A stretch of 13,648 nucleotides of DNA from Stenotrophomonas_A sp036566925. Its GTDB lineage: Bacteria > Pseudomonadota > Gammaproteobacteria > Xanthomonadales > Xanthomonadaceae. The stretch lies in NCBI GenBank assembly GCA_036566925.1, contig DATCVI010000193.1:1-13648 (forward strand). Reading direction: 5' to 3'. Below, one piece after another: positions 7,140 to 13,648 of this stretch. The notes beneath the pieces are model-generated. The model was not told the DNA's origin, did no database searches, and saw only the letters and a program-made list of their open reading frames with translations. Every line of letters starts with the position of its first letter. The first letter of the stretch is position 1. A program made the translations under genes and the position numbers.

Positions 7140-7763
7140 ATGACCTCGGAACACCCCACCATCGGCAGCCATCTGCGCGCCCTGCGCACGCGCCGGGGAT
7201 GGACGCTGAAACAGATGAGCGAGCACTCGGGCATCCCGCTCTCCACCCTCTCCAAGGTCGAGCACGACCGCCTCACCCTGACCTACGACAAGCTGCTGCA
7301 GCTGAGCCAGCGCCTCAAGTTGCGCATGTCCGAGCTGTTCGCCGAACAAGGCGAAGCGCCCGAGCCGGCGGTGACCGCGCGCCGCAGCATCGGCCGAATC
7401 GAGGACGCCGTGCAGGTCAACACACCCAACTACGACTACTACTACTTGTGCCCGGAACTACGCCGCAAGCGCATGATCCCGGTCCTGACACGGGTGCGCG
7501 CCAAGAGTATCGAGGAGTTTGGCGCACTGGTGCGGCACTCCGGCGAGGAGTACATCCACATCCTCGAGGGGCGCGTGGAAGTGCATACGGAGTTCTACGA
7601 CCCGGTGGAACTCGGGCCCGGGCAGGGCGTGTATATCGACTCGAACATGGGCCACGCGTATATCGCTGCGCCCGGCTGCGAGGAAGCGCTGTTGCTGGGC
7701 GTGTGTTCGAGCGCCGATGAGCAGTTGCTGGAGTCGCTGATGAACCAGCAGGGCGCGATCTGA
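7140..7763 (+). CDS. XRE-family transcriptional regulator with C-terminal cupin sensor domain
   Basis: 207 residues. The N-terminal helix-turn-helix covers about residues 8-62 (IGSHLRALRTRRGWTLKQMS and on through GIPLSTLSKVE). The C-terminal cupin beta-barrel covers about 110-190. It keeps RHSGEEYIHILEG (132-144) as the first cupin motif and GVYIDSNMGHAYI (163-175) as the second, with H133, E136/E137 and H172 as possible metal or ligand residues. Family members of this architecture (e.g. PuuR-type) control catabolic or transport genes and sense small molecules through the cupin. The start at 7140 has AAAGGAG 11 nt upstream; an ATG at 7109 is out of frame. It is divergent from the hydrolase operon, so it is the prime candidate for its local regulator, with a peptide-derived effector (inference). 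Confidence 0.92.
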   Translation: MTSEHPTIGSHLRALRTRRGWTLKQMSEHSGIPLSTLSKVEHDRLTLTYDKLLQLSQRLKLRMSELFAEQGEAPEPAVTARRSIGRIEDAVQVNTPNYDYYYLCPELRRKRMIPVLTRVRAKSIEEFGALVRHSGEEYIHILEGRVEVHTEFYDPVELGPGQGVYIDSNMGHAYIAAPGCEEALLLGVCSSADEQLLESLMNQQGAI

Positions 7764-7794
7764 GAACTGCGTTGGCAGGACCCGGCGCGCTTAT

Positions 7795-10299
7795 TCAAGG
7801 CGCAGCGGGGTCCTCGGCATCCGGGTCACGCGGTGGCGTGACGCCGGGGGCGGCGACCACCCTAATATCTTGCGGCGCGCTCAGCGCGATGCCCTCCTGC
7901 GCCAAGCGGCCGAGTAGCGCGAAGAACAGGTCGCTGCGCACGCCATAGGCATCACGCGGGCTGCCGACATACAGGAAGCTGTTGAAGTTGGCCTGGCCGT
8001 TGTTGATCGAGTCGATGAACACCGAAGGCGCCGGCGTCGGCAGTACCTTGGGGTGTTCGGCATAGAGCTGCAGCAGCAACTCGCGTACATGGGCCATGTC
8101 TGCGCCCAGCGGTACCGAGAACTGCAGCTGCGCGCGGCCCAGCGGGTTGGACAGGGTCATGTTGCGCACGCTCTTGGTGATCAGCTCCGAATTGGGAACG
8201 ATCAGGGTGGAGCGGTCGCCGATCTGGATTTCGGTGGCGCGCACATTGATGCGCTTGATGTCGCCTTCCTGGTCGCCGAGCCGCACCCAGTCGCCGACGC
8301 GCACCGGGCGCTCGGCCATCAGGATCAGGCCGGAAATGAAGTTCTGGGTGATCGCCTGCAGGCCAAAACCAATGCCCACCGACAATGCGCTCGCCACCAG
8401 CGCCAGGTTGGCCGCGGTGATGCCCAGAGCGGCCAGCGTCCACAGGACCACCACCAGCATGCCGAGGTAGCGCACCACCGCGCTGACCGAGGCACGCGCA
8501 CCGACGTCCATCTCGGTCTTGGGCAGATAAGTCTGGTTGAGCCAGTGCTGGACGCCTTGCAGGATGGCCCAGCCGATGGCCGCGGTGGCCATCGCACCGA
8601 ACAACTCGGTCGGCGCGAAGCGCACGTTGCCGAGCTTGAGACCAGTGGAAAGCGCTTCGAACAGGTTGTCGAACATCGACAGGTTCGAGCCGTACGGCAT
8701 CAGCAGCGCGGCGATGCCGGTGACCAGCAGGAAGACCCGCAGCGCCGCCGACGCCAGCGCGCCGGCCTGGGCCAGCAGGCTCGGGCGCACGCCGATGCCG
8801 ATCAGGGCACGACTGAGGCGACTCTCCGGTTTGACCAGCCAGGTGCAGAGATCGTCGATGAAGGCCATCAACAGCGCGATAGCGCCCCAGACCAGCGCGA
8901 CCCAGATGATCTGGCGAGTGACGAACAGGGCGAAGTTCAAATAGCCCAGCAGCGCCGCCAGCAAGGCGAGGAGCACGGCGAAATAGCCAAGCAGCCGGGC
9001 CAGTGCGACGACGCCGCCACCGCGCGTGCTGAGGTTGCGCGGCGGGGCCTTCGCGGTGCTGGTGACGGCCTTGGGGTCGGAATCGTGCGCCTGCTCGCCG
9101 GGCTTGGCCGGGTCGTGCTCGGTGCGCCGTAGCGAACGCGTCAGCGTGGCCAGGGCCGAAAGGATCAACGCGATGTAGAGCAGCACGCTCAGGCCATCGA
9201 GCGCCTGGCCCAGCGCTTCGCTGTTGCCGGCAATGCGCAGCAGCGGGTCGACCAGGTAGCGCAGCCAGGCCAGCCAGGCGGCGGCGTAGCAGTGCCAGAG
9301 CAGGCGCTGGGCGGTCGTGTCGTCGAGGGTGAACAGCCGCCAGGACGCCTGCCCACGTGACATCAACGCGCCGCTGAGTGCGCTGAGGAAGGCGGCGACG
9401 TAGCTGATGCGGACGAAGGCTTCGGCCAGCGGCTGGAGGTTGTCGGGGATGGCGTCGATGGCGCGCAGGGCGCCGACCAGCAAAGAGGCGGCCAAGCCAA
9501 GCGACATCGTGCCGACCGCCAGCAGCCAGACGGCCAGCGCCGAGCGGCGCAGACGCCCGCCGGGGCCGCGGGAAGTGATCAGGTGCCGCCCCAGGCGGCG
9601 CAGGAAGATGCGCAGCGGGAAGGCCAAAAACAGCGCCGCGGCTATACCGCCGATCAACGTGCCGTAGCCCTCGCGCGCGATCGCCGTGCGCAAGCGGCTG
9701 CTCGCATTCTCGGCGAGCTCTGCCAGCGCAGCGCTGTCCTCGGGCGCTTCCTTCACCAGGTTGCGCCACAGTGCCGGCGACACGGGCGAGGCGGCGCGGG
9801 TGCTGAGCAACTGGTTGAATTTCTGCGCACGCACGCGCTCGAGATTGCTGGCGGCTTGGCGTGCGTCCAGGGACAACAGATCGGCGCGTTTGCGGATGTC
9901 GTCGAGCTTGGCCTGGCGGGTGGTGAGCTCGCGGCGCTGGCTGGCGATGTCGGGCGATTCGCGGGTCCCGGCAGCAGGGGCAGGCCCCAGCTGCTCGAGT
10001 CTGGCCTTGGCGTCGGCCAGGGGTGCTTCGACCAACTGCGCTGCGGCCTGGCCATCGCGCTGCACCGAGGCCAGCGATTCGCCGAGGGTGACGAAATCGG
10101 TCGGCGTCTCAGCCGCCGGCAGCCTCTTGTTGGCCGCGGCGAGGCGGTCCTCTGCGGCGTCGAGCAGCTTCTGTGCGTCGGCTAGCGGGTTTTCGGTTTG
10201 CGCCTGAGCCCAGGCCGCTCCGGCGAAGGCCAGGCACGCCACGACGCAAATGCACCAGAGCGCCTGCGACAACAGGGGAAACTTGCGGATTCGATGCAC
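7795..10299 (-). CDS. MscS-superfamily mechanosensitive channel with large periplasmic coiled-coil N-terminus (MscK-like/DUF3772-like)
   Basis: About 834 residues from GTG 10299. Signal peptide about 1-33 (ending AAWAQA); Ala/Leu/Gln-rich helical, probably coiled-coil periplasmic region about 35-200; then roughly ten membrane helices, with an inserted charged, disordered stretch (RRTEHDPAKPGEQAHDSDPK) mid-protein. The MscS core is at about 600-825: pore/TM3 and beta-domain signature SVGIGFGLQAITQNFISGLI (640-659), ERPVRVGDWV, and IVPNSELITKSVRN. Family role: inner-membrane tension-gated channel that releases solutes during osmotic downshock. Start is uncertain: the open frame reaches ATG 10557, but that extension overlaps the real gene at 10412-10660 and is Arg/Ser/Thr-rich non-protein-like sequence. 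GTG 10299, TTG 10314 and GTG 10371 are all possible and none has a good ribosome-binding site. It converges on the XRE-cupin gene with a 31-bp gap and no clear terminator. Confidence 0.85.
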   Translation of the reverse strand: MHRIRKFPLLSQALWCICVVACLAFAGAAWAQAQTENPLADAQKLLDAAEDRLAAANKRLPAAETPTDFVTLGESLASVQRDGQAAAQLVEAPLADAKARLEQLGPAPAAGTRESPDIASQRRELTTRQAKLDDIRKRADLLSLDARQAASNLERVRAQKFNQLLSTRAASPVSPALWRNLVKEAPEDSAALAELAENASSRLRTAIAREGYGTLIGGIAAALFLAFPLRIFLRRLGRHLITSRGPGGRLRRSALAVWLLAVGTMSLGLAASLLVGALRAIDAIPDNLQPLAEAFVRISYVAAFLSALSGALMSRGQASWRLFTLDDTTAQRLLWHCYAAAWLAWLRYLVDPLLRIAGNSEALGQALDGLSVLLYIALILSALATLTRSLRRTEHDPAKPGEQAHDSDPKAVTSTAKAPPRNLSTRGGGVVALARLLGYFAVLLALLAALLGYLNFALFVTRQIIWVALVWGAIALLMAFIDDLCTWLVKPESRLSRALIGIGVRPSLLAQAGALASAALRVFLLVTGIAALLMPYGSNLSMFDNLFEALSTGLKLGNVRFAPTELFGAMATAAIGWAILQGVQHWLNQTYLPKTEMDVGARASVSAVVRYLGMLVVVLWTLAALGITAANLALVASALSVGIGFGLQAITQNFISGLILMAERPVRVGDWVRLGDQEGDIKRINVRATEIQIGDRSTLIVPNSELITKSVRNMTLSNPLGRAQLQFSVPLGADMAHVRELLLQLYAEHPKVLPTPAPSVFIDSINNGQANFNSFLYVGSPRDAYGVRSDLFFALLGRLAQEGIALSAPQDIRVVAAPGVTPPRDPDAEDPAAP

Positions 10300-10411
10300 G
10301 GGAAATCTGGCCAAGGGGGAATTGCGCGGTGCGCAAATAGTAAGCCAGCCTGCGGCGCTGTAGATCCACACCGGGTCAACGCGCTTGCAAGGCGGCGCGG
10401 CAATGCCCGGC

Positions 10412-10660
10412 CTAGTACTTGAGGGCGAGTTCCTCGACATGATCGCGCGCGGCTGCGTACATGTCCTGGAATTCCTCTTCGTTGTATTCGTCAGGCGCGT
10501 AGACCGCGATCGGCTCCCACGGATGGTCGGTGGGCTGTGGCGTACGCGGACCGGCACGCAGGGAGTAGGTGACGCCGTCGTGGTCGAGAAGGTCGGGCGC
10601 GTCTTCGCGCAGTTCCACGTGGTGACGATTTTCGCCCTGCAACAGGATGAGCCGGATCAT
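10412..10660 (-). CDS. Small acidic hypothetical protein
   Basis: 82 residues from ATG 10660, beginning MIRLILLQGENRHHVELRED and ending EEFQDMYAAARDHVEELALKY. It is acidic, soluble, with no signal peptide or membrane helix. Third codon positions are strongly GC, as in neighbouring genes, and the composition (DAPDLLDHDGVTYSL, HPWEPIAVYAPDEYN) is protein-like, which supports it being real despite no strong ribosome-binding site. I do not recognise a named family. It is the last gene before the channel gene on the same strand (112-bp gap) and is divergent from comF. Longer in-frame starts up to 10864 would run antisense across comF's 5' end and are rejected. Confidence 0.72.
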   Translation of the reverse strand: MIRLILLQGENRHHVELREDAPDLLDHDGVTYSLRAGPRTPQPTDHPWEPIAVYAPDEYNEEEFQDMYAAARDHVEELALKY

Positions 10661-10807
10661 GTGCGCTGGCCGCTGCGAATGGTGCGTCCATGGTAAACCA
10701 GAGTGGGTGGGGGCCAATTTCCCTGAGCCTCTACGCCGGAATGGGATGACCTGGGCGCGCGGGTTCCGCCGATGGTCGGGCTGCGCGTGGCGGCGCAGGC
10801 TGGAGTC

Positions 10808-11545
10808 ATGGAACAGCATGCGACAGCGGGATATGTGGGGCCGGCGATGTTTTCCGCGGTGCACCAGTGGTTATTTCCGCCGCTATGCCTGTTGTGCGGC
10901 GAAGCGGGCGAGGGCGGACTGGACCTGTGCGGCGAATGTATCGCGGCATTGCCCTGGTTGGGCAATGCCTGCCCGATGTGCGCGCTGCCCTTGCCCACTC
11001 CCGAAGTGGGCGCGCGCTGCGGGCGGTGCCGCGGCTCGCGGTCGGCGCTGACGCTGGCACATGCTGCGTTCCGCTACGAGTGGCCAATAGATGGCCTGTT
11101 GCGGCGTTTCAAGTTCGATGGAGACCTGGTTGCCGGGCGGCTGCTTTCACAACTCATGGTCAGGGGACTGGGCACGGCTCCTTTCGCGCCAGTCGGCAGC
11201 GGCTGCGCAGTGCTTGTGCCAATCCCACTGCACGCTTCCCGGCTGCGTGCGCGGGGCTATGACCAGGCCGCGGAATTGACTCGCCCGTTGTCGCACGCAC
11301 TTCGGCAGCCTTGGCGCTTTGCGCTGCATCGCCGGGTGGCCACGCAGGCGCAGTCAGCACTGCAGGCAACAGCGCGACGCCGCAACGTGCACGATGCCTT
11401 CGATAGTGTCGCGCCGGTGCCGCATCATGTCGTACTCGTCGACGACGTGATGACCACCGGCGCGACGCTTCGATCGGCCGCGCGCGCGCTTCGACAAGCC
11501 GGCGCCAGCCGGGTGGACGCATGGGTCTGCGCCCGTGTGCCATGA
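10808..11545 (+). CDS. comF: ComF-family amidophosphoribosyltransferase-like protein
   Basis: 245 residues from ATG 10808. The N-terminal zinc-binding part has four CxxC pairs: C27/C30, C41/C44, C55/C58 and C71/C74. It is followed by FRYEWPIDGLLRRFKFDGD (88-106), typical of ComF, then PIPLHASRLRARGYDQA (138-154) and the PRPP-binding loop VVLVDDVMTTGATL (208-221) of type I phosphoribosyltransferases. Family knowledge: ComF/GntX proteins are needed for DNA uptake during natural transformation in several bacteria, acting on the cytoplasmic side on incoming single-stranded DNA. Its phosphoribosyl activity is undefined. Start is ambiguous: ATG 10772 and ATG 10847 (MFSAVHQWLFPPLC) are in frame, and all three lack a well-spaced ribosome-binding site. 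It stands alone, without other competence genes in view. Confidence 0.87.
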   Translation: MEQHATAGYVGPAMFSAVHQWLFPPLCLLCGEAGEGGLDLCGECIAALPWLGNACPMCALPLPTPEVGARCGRCRGSRSALTLAHAAFRYEWPIDGLLRRFKFDGDLVAGRLLSQLMVRGLGTAPFAPVGSGCAVLVPIPLHASRLRARGYDQAAELTRPLSHALRQPWRFALHRRVATQAQSALQATARRRNVHDAFDSVAPVPHHVVLVDDVMTTGATLRSAARALRQAGASRVDAWVCARVP

Positions 11546-11638
11546 AGAGCGAGTGAAAACTGGACCTATAGGCCCGGCGTAGCATCGCGGCGAACGTCAG
11601 CCATTGGGCCGGGCGACCGGCGGATCAAGGAGCAGGTC

Positions 11639-12214
11639 ATGGGCGCAACAGGACAATCCGGCGTGGTGGGAATCTTCTCTTCGCTAGGCCGCAGTTGGTG
11701 GGTGCTCTTGCTATACGGCGTGCTAGGGGTGCTGTTCGGGCTCATCGCAGTAACGCGACCGGTGGCGGCCGCTGCTGCATTAGCCTGGGCGCTCGGCGTG
11801 ATGGCGTTGGCCGAAGGGCTTGTCAGCCTGCTGGCGTTGTTCGATAAGCAGGTCGCGATCTCCAAGGCGTGGTTGGCGCTGTACGCGGTCGTGTCGATTG
11901 TGTTCGGCCTACTGACGGTATTCAACCCGGTGGCCACGGCCGGCATCTTGCTGCTATTCCTGGCAGCGTGGCTCATCGTGGCGGGCGTGTACCGAATCGT
12001 GTTTGCGATCCGTGTGCGCAAGCAGATCCGCGGAGAGTGGCTGATCGCGCTGAGCGGCCTGCTGGCCATCGTGCTTGGGGTGCTGTTTATCCTGAACCCA
12101 GCGAGCGGTTTGGCGGTGACCACAATCTGGATCGGTGCCGCGGCGATCGTCTACGGCGTGGTGCAGATCATTGCGGCGTTCCGAGTGCGAGGAGCAGCGG
12201 CAGCGGTCGTCTGA
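11639..12214 (+). CDS. HdeD/DUF308 family integral membrane protein
   Basis: 191 residues with six hydrophobic helices (about 18-38, 43-65, 75-95, 100-122, 132-152, 160-182) arranged as three helical-hairpin repeats, each with a Gly-rich helix ending near a Pro (VTRPVAA, VFNPVATAGIL, ILNPASGLAV). This is the DUF308 pattern of E. coli HdeD, an inner-membrane protein linked to acid resistance at high cell density. The molecular role of most homologues is unknown. A strong AAGGAG lies 6 nt before the ATG. It is 93 bp after comF on the same strand; no convincing promoter or terminator was found in that gap, so it may be read from comF or have its own promoter. It converges on ubiA. Confidence 0.87.
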   Translation: MGATGQSGVVGIFSSLGRSWWVLLLYGVLGVLFGLIAVTRPVAAAAALAWALGVMALAEGLVSLLALFDKQVAISKAWLALYAVVSIVFGLLTVFNPVATAGILLLFLAAWLIVAGVYRIVFAIRVRKQIRGEWLIALSGLLAIVLGVLFILNPASGLAVTTIWIGAAAIVYGVVQIIAAFRVRGAAAAVV

Positions 12215-12247
12215 GGCAATGACCAGGTACCTGGCGCTGCGCCGTGG

Positions 12248-13162
12248 CTAGATGTGGCGCAGTGCCAGGTCGATGGCGATGCCGGCGAAGATGGCCAGCC
12301 CCACCCAGTTGTTGTGCAGGAATGCGCGGAAGCACGGTCCCCGTTCGCGCTTGCGAGCGATGAAGAATTCGTAGATCACCAGGGCGCCGGCCACGGCCAA
12401 GCCGCACCAATACCACTGCCCCATGTCGGCGCGTGTGCCGACGATCGCCAACGCAGCGAATGTCAATGCGTAGAGCACGCCCTGGGCAATCAGGTCCATG
12501 TCGCCGAACAAGATGGCCGTCGAGTGGGAGCCCATCCGAATATCGTCGTCGCGGTCGACCATCGCGTACCAGGTGTCATACGCCGTGGACCACAGGATAT
12601 TGGCCAGGTACAGCACCCAACCGATGGCCGGCACGTGGCCCTGCACTGCGGCAAATGCCATCGGGATACCCCATCCGAACGCCAGGCCGAGATAGACCTG
12701 CGGCAGGTGGGTGTATCGCTTCAAGTAGGGATAGGAGGCCGCCAGGAACAACCCGATAAAACTCAGGCCGATGGTCAATGCATTCAACGTCAGCACCAGC
12801 CCAAACGCCAACAGCATCAGGACAGCGAACACCGCTAAGGCTTCGCGACCCGAGACCGCGCCGGTGGCAAGCGGCCTCTGACGGGTGCGCTCAACGTGGG
12901 GATCCAGCCAGCGATCGGCATAGTCGTTGATCACGCAGCCAGCCGAGCGAGTGAGCCATACACCGGCAGTGAAAACGAACAACACCCACCACGATGGCAC
13001 ACCACCAGCCGCTAGCCACAGCGCCCACCAGGTCGGCCAGAGCAGCAGCAGGCTGCCGATCGGGCGATCGCCACGGATCAATTTCCAGTACTGGGTCAGG
13101 CGATCTCGCCACAAAGACGTTGCTGCAACAGGCGATTGAGGCTGGAAGCGTTCGTAACTCAT
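12248..13162 (-). CDS. ubiA: 4-hydroxybenzoate polyprenyltransferase
   Basis: 304 residues from ATG 13162 (MSYERFQPQSP). It attaches the polyprenyl tail to 4-hydroxybenzoate at the inner membrane, the first committed membrane step of ubiquinone synthesis. Visible hallmarks: RPIGSLLLLWPTWWALWLAA (33-52); first Asp-rich motif N79-D80-Y-A-D83-R-W-L-D87 for Mg-pyrophosphate binding; LATGAVS; and second Asp-rich motif D196-TWYAMVD203-RDDD. About eight to nine membrane helices. An upstream in-frame ATG at 13252 would add 30 non-conserved residues and is rejected. There is no ribosome-binding site; instead an extended -10-like TGCTATCCT (13169-13177) lies 6 nt from the ATG, suggesting a leaderless message. 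The 33-bp gap to the convergent membrane-protein gene holds only the palindrome CCAGGTACCTGG (12223-12234), not a U-tract terminator. Confidence 0.95.
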   Translation of the reverse strand: MSYERFQPQSPVAATSLWRDRLTQYWKLIRGDRPIGSLLLLWPTWWALWLAAGGVPSWWVLFVFTAGVWLTRSAGCVINDYADRWLDPHVERTRQRPLATGAVSGREALAVFAVLMLLAFGLVLTLNALTIGLSFIGLFLAASYPYLKRYTHLPQVYLGLAFGWGIPMAFAAVQGHVPAIGWVLYLANILWSTAYDTWYAMVDRDDDIRMGSHSTAILFGDMDLIAQGVLYALTFAALAIVGTRADMGQWYWCGLAVAGALVIYEFFIARKRERGPCFRAFLHNNWVGLAIFAGIAIDLALRHI

Positions 13163-13168
13163 GGAGAA

Positions 13169-13177
13169 AGGATAGCA
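13169..13177 (-). promoter_or_regulatory. Possible extended -10 promoter of ubiA (leaderless)
   Basis: TGC-TATCCT on the minus strand is a TGn-extended -10 box. Its expected start point, 7 nt downstream, falls on the A of the ubiA ATG at 13162. The best -35 candidate, TTGCCA (13196-13201), is 21 nt away, too far for a normal spacer, so the call rests on the extended -10 and the absence of a ribosome-binding site. Confidence 0.35.
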
Positions 13178-13259
13178 GTCGGTCGCTGGAGACTCTGGCA
13201 ATACGTCGGCGCTCGGCGCGACCTGCGCTGCTAACCCACCGCGCCAGCGCAAGCTCTGG

Positions 13260-13265
13260 CATAAT
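13260..13265 (+). promoter_or_regulatory. Possible -10 box of the tRNA-Arg gene
   Basis: CATAAT (5 of 6 to consensus) lies 10 bp before the mature tRNA 5' end, giving a very short leader. No good -35 is seen at normal spacing, so this is tentative. Confidence 0.35.
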
Positions 13266-13275
13266 GCTCAGCCAC

Positions 13276-13352
13276 GCGCTCGTAGCTCAGCCGGATAGAG
13301 TAGTGGCTTCCGAAGCCATTGGTCGGGGGTTCGAATCCCTCCGGGCGCGCCA
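13276..13352 (+). tRNA. tRNA-Arg, anticodon CCG
   Basis: 77 nt with CCA encoded. The acceptor stem pairs GCGCTCG with CGGGCGC, followed by discriminator G and CCA. The D arm is GCTC/GAGT. The anticodon arm GTGGC-TTCCGAA-GCCAT gives anticodon CCG (13310-13312), reading codon CGG. The T arm has loop TTCGAAT. CGG is a used arginine codon in this GC-rich genome. The gene has its own rho-independent terminator downstream. Confidence 0.96.
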
Positions 13353-13385
13353 TCTTTCCTGTGACTAGCCAGGAATACCAACATG

Positions 13386-13420
13386 AGGCCGACCGGATTT
13401 CCGGTCGGCCTTTTTGTTTT
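13386..13420 (+). terminator. Rho-independent terminator of tRNA-Arg
   Basis: Perfect 11-bp stem AGGCCGACCGG / CCGGTCGGCCT around an ATTT loop, directly followed by a T-rich run TTTTGTTTTT. It lies 33 bp after the tRNA 3' end. Confidence 0.92.
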
Positions 13421-13469
13421 TGTGGCGAACGTGAGCGAGTTAGTCGCCAAACGCACTTTCCTGCCGCGC

Positions 13470-13506
13470 AAAAAGACAAACCCCCAGCCGATTGGCTGGG
13501 GGTTTG
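13470..13506 (-). terminator. Rho-independent terminator of the rRNA operon
   Basis: On the minus strand, a 13-bp stem (CAAACCCCCAGCC / GGCTGGGGGTTTG, 13477-13506) with a 4-nt loop is followed by GTCTTTTT. It sits 11 bp beyond the 5S 3' end and faces the tRNA terminator, so the two convergent RNA units are separated by back-to-back terminators. Confidence 0.85.
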
Positions 13507-13517
13507 GGGGTAAAGCC

Positions 13518-13631
13518 CCTGGCGATGACCTACTCTCGCATGGCTTGAGCCACACTACCATCGGCGCAGCTGCGTTTCACTTCCGAGTTCGGGATGGGAT
13601 CGGGTGGTTCCACAGCGCTAATTTCACCAGG
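13518..13631 (-). rRNA. rrf: 5S ribosomal RNA
   Basis: The reverse complement shows the standard bacterial 5S core, including GAACTCGGAAGTGAAACGC, CCGATGGTAGTGTGG and CATGCGAGAGTAGG, and complementary ends (CCTGGTGA / TCGCCAGG) closing helix I. About 114 nt. It is the promoter-distal gene of an rRNA operon whose 23S and 16S genes should lie beyond the right edge on the same strand; the bases after 13631 are spacer. Confidence 0.95.
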
Positions 13632-13648
13632 GAGACGGTTGGAGCGTC

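Noticed and set aside
4442..7720. 1092-codon plus-strand open frame across the epimerase, hydrolase, promoter region and regulator
   Set aside because: It crosses two opposed genes and the regulator in the wrong frame, with low-complexity Arg/Gln/His composition; a shadow of GC-rich codon use.
12223..12234. Palindrome CCAGGTACCTGG between the DUF308 gene and ubiA
   Set aside because: A 12-bp perfect palindrome with no loop and no T-run; not a credible terminator, and such short palindromes occur by chance.
13276..13352. tRNA-Arg 3' end as an integration site of a mobile element
   Set aside because: No integrase, no direct repeat of the tRNA 3' end, and flanks are core genes (ubiA, rRNA).
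1..13648. CRISPR arrays, insertion sequences, phage or toxin-antitoxin genes
   Set aside because: I saw no regularly spaced repeats, transposase or integrase frames, or small paired toxin-antitoxin frames in either strand.

Overview
The window is GC-rich, and its protein content fits a chromosomal segment of a gammaproteobacterium, most likely order Xanthomonadales (Lysobacteraceae/Xanthomonadaceae, e.g. Stenotrophomonas, Pseudoxanthomonas or Xanthomonas relatives). This placement rests on protein style: a UbiA beginning MSYERF, a TonB receptor, and a large MscS-type channel. It was not tested by a search.

Left half (1-7763): a peptide-utilisation locus. Four minus-strand genes form one unit in the order 6880 to 805: a membrane-anchored serine hydrolase of the beta-lactamase family, a dipeptide epimerase of the enolase superfamily, a POT/PTR2-family peptide transporter whose GTG start overlaps the epimerase stop, and an exported D-aminoacylase-like amidohydrolase. 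A fifth minus-strand gene, a TonB-dependent receptor, starts at 687 and is cut off by the left edge. A plus-strand XRE-cupin regulator (7140-7763) is divergent from the hydrolase. A near-identical element of about 45 bp (745-788 and 6968-7012) lies upstream of both the receptor and the hydrolase operon. Each copy contains a TTGACA-N16-CATTAT promoter with operator-like symmetry, so the two units appear to be co-regulated. The inferred pathway has the receptor bringing peptides across the outer membrane and the hydrolase and amidohydrolase trimming them in the periplasm. The POT carrier would then move di/tripeptides inward, and the epimerase would invert a stereocentre so that ordinary peptidases can finish the job. 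This looks like scavenging of D-amino-acid-containing or otherwise modified peptides.

Middle (7795-11545): housekeeping and envelope genes. There is a large MscS-superfamily mechanosensitive channel with a coiled-coil periplasmic N-terminus (minus), a small acidic conserved-looking protein (minus), and a divergent ComF-type phosphoribosyltransferase with four CxxC pairs (plus).

Right (11639-13648): an HdeD/DUF308 six-helix membrane protein (plus) converges on ubiA (minus, ubiquinone biosynthesis). After these come tRNA-Arg(CCG) on the plus strand with its own terminator, and a 5S rRNA on the minus strand with a terminator. The 5S is the tail of an rRNA operon that continues beyond the right edge. 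Coding density is high; the longest gene-free stretch is the 259-bp regulatory region 6881-7139.
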